Below are positions 6,405 through 8,258 of a stretch of 8,258 nucleotides of DNA, one piece after another. The notes beneath the pieces are model-generated. The model worked only from the letters and a program-made list of their open reading frames with translations, was not told the origin of the DNA and searched no databases. Each line of letters opens with the position of its first letter. The stretch's first letter is position 1. Origin of the DNA: CAKOSP01 sp964371745 (GTDB lineage Bacteria > Bacillota_I > Bacilli_A > RF39 > UBA660); NCBI GenBank assembly GCA_964371745.1, contig CAYJNS010000049.1, forward strand, positions 1-8,258. Reading direction: 5' to 3'. Both the position numbers and the translations under genes were made by a program.

Positions 6405-7331
6405 ATGTTTAAAGATTTAAAAGTAGTATTTATGGGTACGCCAGACTTTGCTCTTCCAGCGCTTAAAATGCTTATTGAAAAAACAAATGTAGTACTTGTA
6501 GTAACTAAGCCTGATAAAATAGTTGGAAGAAAAAAAGAACTTACACCACCGCCTGTAAAAGTTTTAGCTATGGAGAATAATATAGAAGTATTTCAGCCTA
6601 TTAAAATTAAAGAAGATTATAAAAAGATAATTGATACAAAACCAGATATTATAATTACTTGTGCTTATGGACAAATAATACCAAAAAAGCTACTTAATTT
6701 GCCAAAGTATAAATGTATAAATATACATGGATCAATATTACCAAAATATAGAGGTGCAGCACCTATACAGTGGTCAATTATTAATGGTGATAAAACTAGT
6801 GGAATAACAATTATGTATATGGATGAAACTATGGATACTGGAAATATTATTATTTCTAAAGAAATAAATATTGAAAATAAGTATGTAGATGAAGTATTTA
6901 ATATGCTTAGTTTAGAAGGTGCTAGTTTACTTGAATATTCTTTAAAAGATATAATTGATGGCACAAATAATAGTGTTAAACAAGATGAAGAAAAAGCAAC
7001 TTATGCAAGGATGTTAACTAGAGAAGATGAATATATAGATTTATCTGATAATATAGTAAATGTATATAATAAAATAAGGGGATTATATCCAAATGCTTAT
7101 ATAAATGTATTGGATAGTCCTTTAAAAATACTTAGAGCTAGTTATAAAATTTGTAATAATATTAAACCGGGAACTATAACAAATATTAGTAAAAATACAC
7201 TAGAAATTAGTGCAGATGGTGGTGTATTATCTATCGAAATAGTTAAACCTTTTGGTAAAAAAGAAATGAATATAAGTAGTTATTTAAATGGCATTGATAA
7301 AGAAAAATTAAAAAATGTAGGTGTATTATGA
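6405..7331 (+). CDS. fmt: Methionyl-tRNA formyltransferase
   Basis: Fmt transfers a formyl group from 10-formyltetrahydrofolate to initiator Met-tRNA. The 308-residue length is typical. The N-terminal formyltransferase domain opens with VVFMGTPDFA (7-16), has the loop TKPDKIVGRKKELTPPPVK (34-52), AYGQIIP (87-93), and the signature NIHGSILPKYRGAAPIQ (106-122). The catalytic triad of the family is intact: Asn106, His108 and Asp144 in the MDTGNI motif. The C-terminal tRNA-binding domain (about 205-308) contains IRGLYPNAYI and LKILRA. The SD is GAAGGGA (6394-6400) with a short spacer. The gene ends with TGA in an ATGA overlap with the next start, so the two are probably translationally coupled. 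The usual partner def is not in view. The reverse-strand frame within the gene is a shadow. Confidence 0.97.
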   Translation: MFKDLKVVFMGTPDFALPALKMLIEKTNVVLVVTKPDKIVGRKKELTPPPVKVLAMENNIEVFQPIKIKEDYKKIIDTKPDIIITCAYGQIIPKKLLNLPKYKCINIHGSILPKYRGAAPIQWSIINGDKTSGITIMYMDETMDTGNIIISKEINIENKYVDEVFNMLSLEGASLLEYSLKDIIDGTNNSVKQDEEKATYARMLTREDEYIDLSDNIVNVYNKIRGLYPNAYINVLDSPLKILRASYKICNNIKPGTITNISKNTLEISADGGVLSIEIVKPFGKKEMNISSYLNGIDKEKLKNVGVL

Positions 7332-7912
7332 AAGAAGAAAGTGTTATAAAAAAAGCTTGGAAAACTAAAAGAGGAAAAGCTTTAGTTAAATTAGGTATTT
7401 GGTTAATTATATTTTTAGTAATAGCTTTAATACTTGTGATATATTCAGTTTTTAATGATAATGTTTTAAAACCAACACCTGAGTTAAATTATACAATTGA
7501 AGATAAATATAATAATTTTTTATTAAATGATTTTAAATATAATATTATTGTAGAATCTGATACTGACACAGTTTTATATGATGGAAAAATGGAAAATAAT
7601 ATTGATACTGGTACAAGAGAAAATTCTGTTGAAGTTATTAAATATACTGTTGAAAATGGTATATCCAAAAAAATATTACTGAATACCAGCGAAGAGTATG
7701 ATATATACGCGCCATATTCAAAAGATTATTTAGATATAACTTTAGTATTATCTAAAATTATTAATTTAGATTATGTTAAAGTAAATGAAACTTTTACATA
7801 CACTATAAATAATGATACGTATAAAGTAACTACTAATGATACAACGATAACAGAAATTATAATTACTAGTAATGATATTAAATACACTTATCTTTTTGAA
7901 GAAATGGAGTAA
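7328..7912 (+). CDS. Hypothetical single-pass membrane protein
   Basis: I do not recognise this 194-residue protein. It has a strongly basic N-terminus (KKAWKTKRGKALVK), one hydrophobic helix at about 23-43, and an outer part of about 150 residues rich in Asn, Asp, Thr and aromatic residues, with the alternating pattern of beta strands (for example ETFTYTINNDTYKVTTNDTT, 154-173). By the positive-inside rule the C-terminal part faces outward. There is no cysteine, lipobox or catalytic motif that I can see. The start overlaps the fmt stop (ATGA) and the stop is two bases before the pgsA-like start, so it is embedded in the operon. Its position between fmt and a membrane-lipid enzyme does not by itself indicate a function. 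Confidence 0.75.
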   Translation: MKEESVIKKAWKTKRGKALVKLGIWLIIFLVIALILVIYSVFNDNVLKPTPELNYTIEDKYNNFLLNDFKYNIIVESDTDTVLYDGKMENNIDTGTRENSVEVIKYTVENGISKKILLNTSEEYDIYAPYSKDYLDITLVLSKIINLDYVKVNETFTYTINNDTYKVTTNDTTITEIIITSNDIKYTYLFEEME

Positions 7913-7914
7913 TT

Positions 7915-8205
7915 ATGAATAAAAGTATTATTTTAGTAAATTCACTTACTACATTTAGAATAATGGGTGCACTTTTACTATATCCTCTTTATGTCAGCTT
8001 TGGTACGTTTTTTATAGCAACCTTTACAGTGCTTTTATATTTTACAGATTTATTAGATGGATTTTTAGCAAGAAAACTAAAAGCATCGACATTTTTTGGA
8101 AGTATTTATGATACTATTGCAGATAAAATTTTAAATATTAGTTTATATATAATTGTTCTTAGCATTACACCTTTGCTATATTCCCTTTTATTATTGAAAT
8201 TTTAA
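7915..8205 (+). CDS. pgsA: CDP-alcohol phosphatidyltransferase (PgsA-like), apparently frameshifted
   Basis: The family joins a CDP-activated lipid to an alcohol in the membrane; PgsA makes phosphatidylglycerol phosphate from CDP-diacylglycerol and glycerol 3-phosphate. The complete catalytic signature D-x2-D-G-x2-A-R-x8-G-x3-D-x3-D is present at D45, D48, G49, A52, R53, G62, D66 and D70. The N-terminal VNSLTTFRI matches the usual N-x-L-T-x-x-R-I opening of PgsA. Hydrophobic segments lie at about 15-44 and 72-95. As read, the protein stops after 96 residues, about half the family's usual 180-200. The -1 frame takes over and stays open to the window end with fitting hydrophobic sequence, so a one-base loss near 8180-8195 is likely. 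Start ATG 7915 has GGAG at 7906-7909. A related CDP-alcohol transferase, such as cardiolipin or phosphatidylserine synthase, is possible. Confidence 0.78.
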   Translation: MNKSIILVNSLTTFRIMGALLLYPLYVSFGTFFIATFTVLLYFTDLLDGFLARKLKASTFFGSIYDTIADKILNISLYIIVLSITPLLYSLLLLKF

Positions 8206-8258
8206 TACTGATAACTAGAATTTCGATGTATAAATATAATCAAAATGTAAAAACAAAT
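8163..8258 (+). pseudogene. Out-of-frame continuation of the PgsA-like gene, cut by window edge
   Basis: Reading in the -1 frame relative to the upstream part gives 32 codons without a stop up to the last base. They include FPFIIEILILITRISMY (about residues 7-23 of this stretch), a membrane helix ending in basic residues, which is what should follow the catalytic helices of a CDP-alcohol transferase. It has no SD or start codon at a sensible place, so it is not an independent gene. A TAG at 8160-8162 in this frame limits the slip point to 8163-8205. Adding one T to the run at 8185-8188 would join the two halves without a stop. Confidence 0.55.

Noticed and set aside
6665..6964. 99-codon reverse-strand frame in fmt
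   Set aside because: It is opposite conserved fmt motifs, including the catalytic region, so the + strand explains the sequence.
8183..8195. Programmed -1 ribosomal frameshift site in the pgsA-like gene
   Set aside because: The run CCCTTTTA does not form a proper X-XXY-YYZ slippery heptamer in the reading phase, and pgsA is not known to use frameshifting. An indel or sequence error is simpler.
1..8258. Mycoplasma-type code with TGA as tryptophan
   Set aside because: No in-frame TGA occurs in the conserved genes, tryptophans are TGG, and fmt ends at TGA with its final length typical of the family.

Overview
The window comes from a low-GC, spore-forming member of the Bacillota. Lines of sequence counted by hand range from about 22% to 48% G+C, and most are near 25-30%. 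The evidence is a clear SpoIVA (a spore-coat ATPase found only in endospore formers), full Shine-Dalgarno (SD) sequences, and sigma-A type promoters. Tryptophans in the conserved proteins are TGG and no conserved gene carries an in-frame TGA, so the standard bacterial code fits better than the mycoplasma code. The two-module secreted protein is of a style I associate with uncultured gut Bacilli and Clostridia; that placement is inference.

Layout, all genes on the + strand. (1) 2-1321: spoIVA, cut by the left edge, closed by an intrinsic terminator. (2) 1405-3969: an 854-residue secreted or membrane-anchored protein with its own promoter, beta-rich N-terminal modules and a C-terminal domain resembling the FGE-sulfatase/C-type-lectin fold. 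(3) 4119-4391: the HU DNA-binding protein, with its own promoter, a 5' leader hairpin, a strong SD and a good terminator. (4) 4476-8258: a tightly packed run of six genes from a promoter near 4431-4459. They encode a cysteine-free thioredoxin-fold membrane protein, a membrane protein that may carry an RsiV/DUF3298-like domain, ribosome recycling factor (frr), methionyl-tRNA formyltransferase (fmt), an unknown membrane-anchored protein, and a CDP-alcohol phosphatidyltransferase (pgsA-like). Gaps are 0-20 bases and two junctions overlap.

spoIVA followed by HU is the Bacillus subtilis arrangement (spoIVA-hbs). Here the large surface-protein gene sits between them as a self-contained transcription unit. 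The last operon mixes translation housekeeping (frr, fmt) and phospholipid synthesis (pgsA) with three single-pass membrane proteins of unknown role.

The points most worth a second look are an apparent one-base frameshift in the pgsA-like gene near the right edge, the surface-protein insertion with its compositionally distinct C-terminal module, the thioredoxin-like protein with no cysteines, and a promoter whose expected start site falls inside the SD of the gene it drives. I see no CRISPR array, transposase, tRNA, rRNA or phage gene, and no complete new defence or mobile system. No stretch longer than 300 bases lacks a gene.
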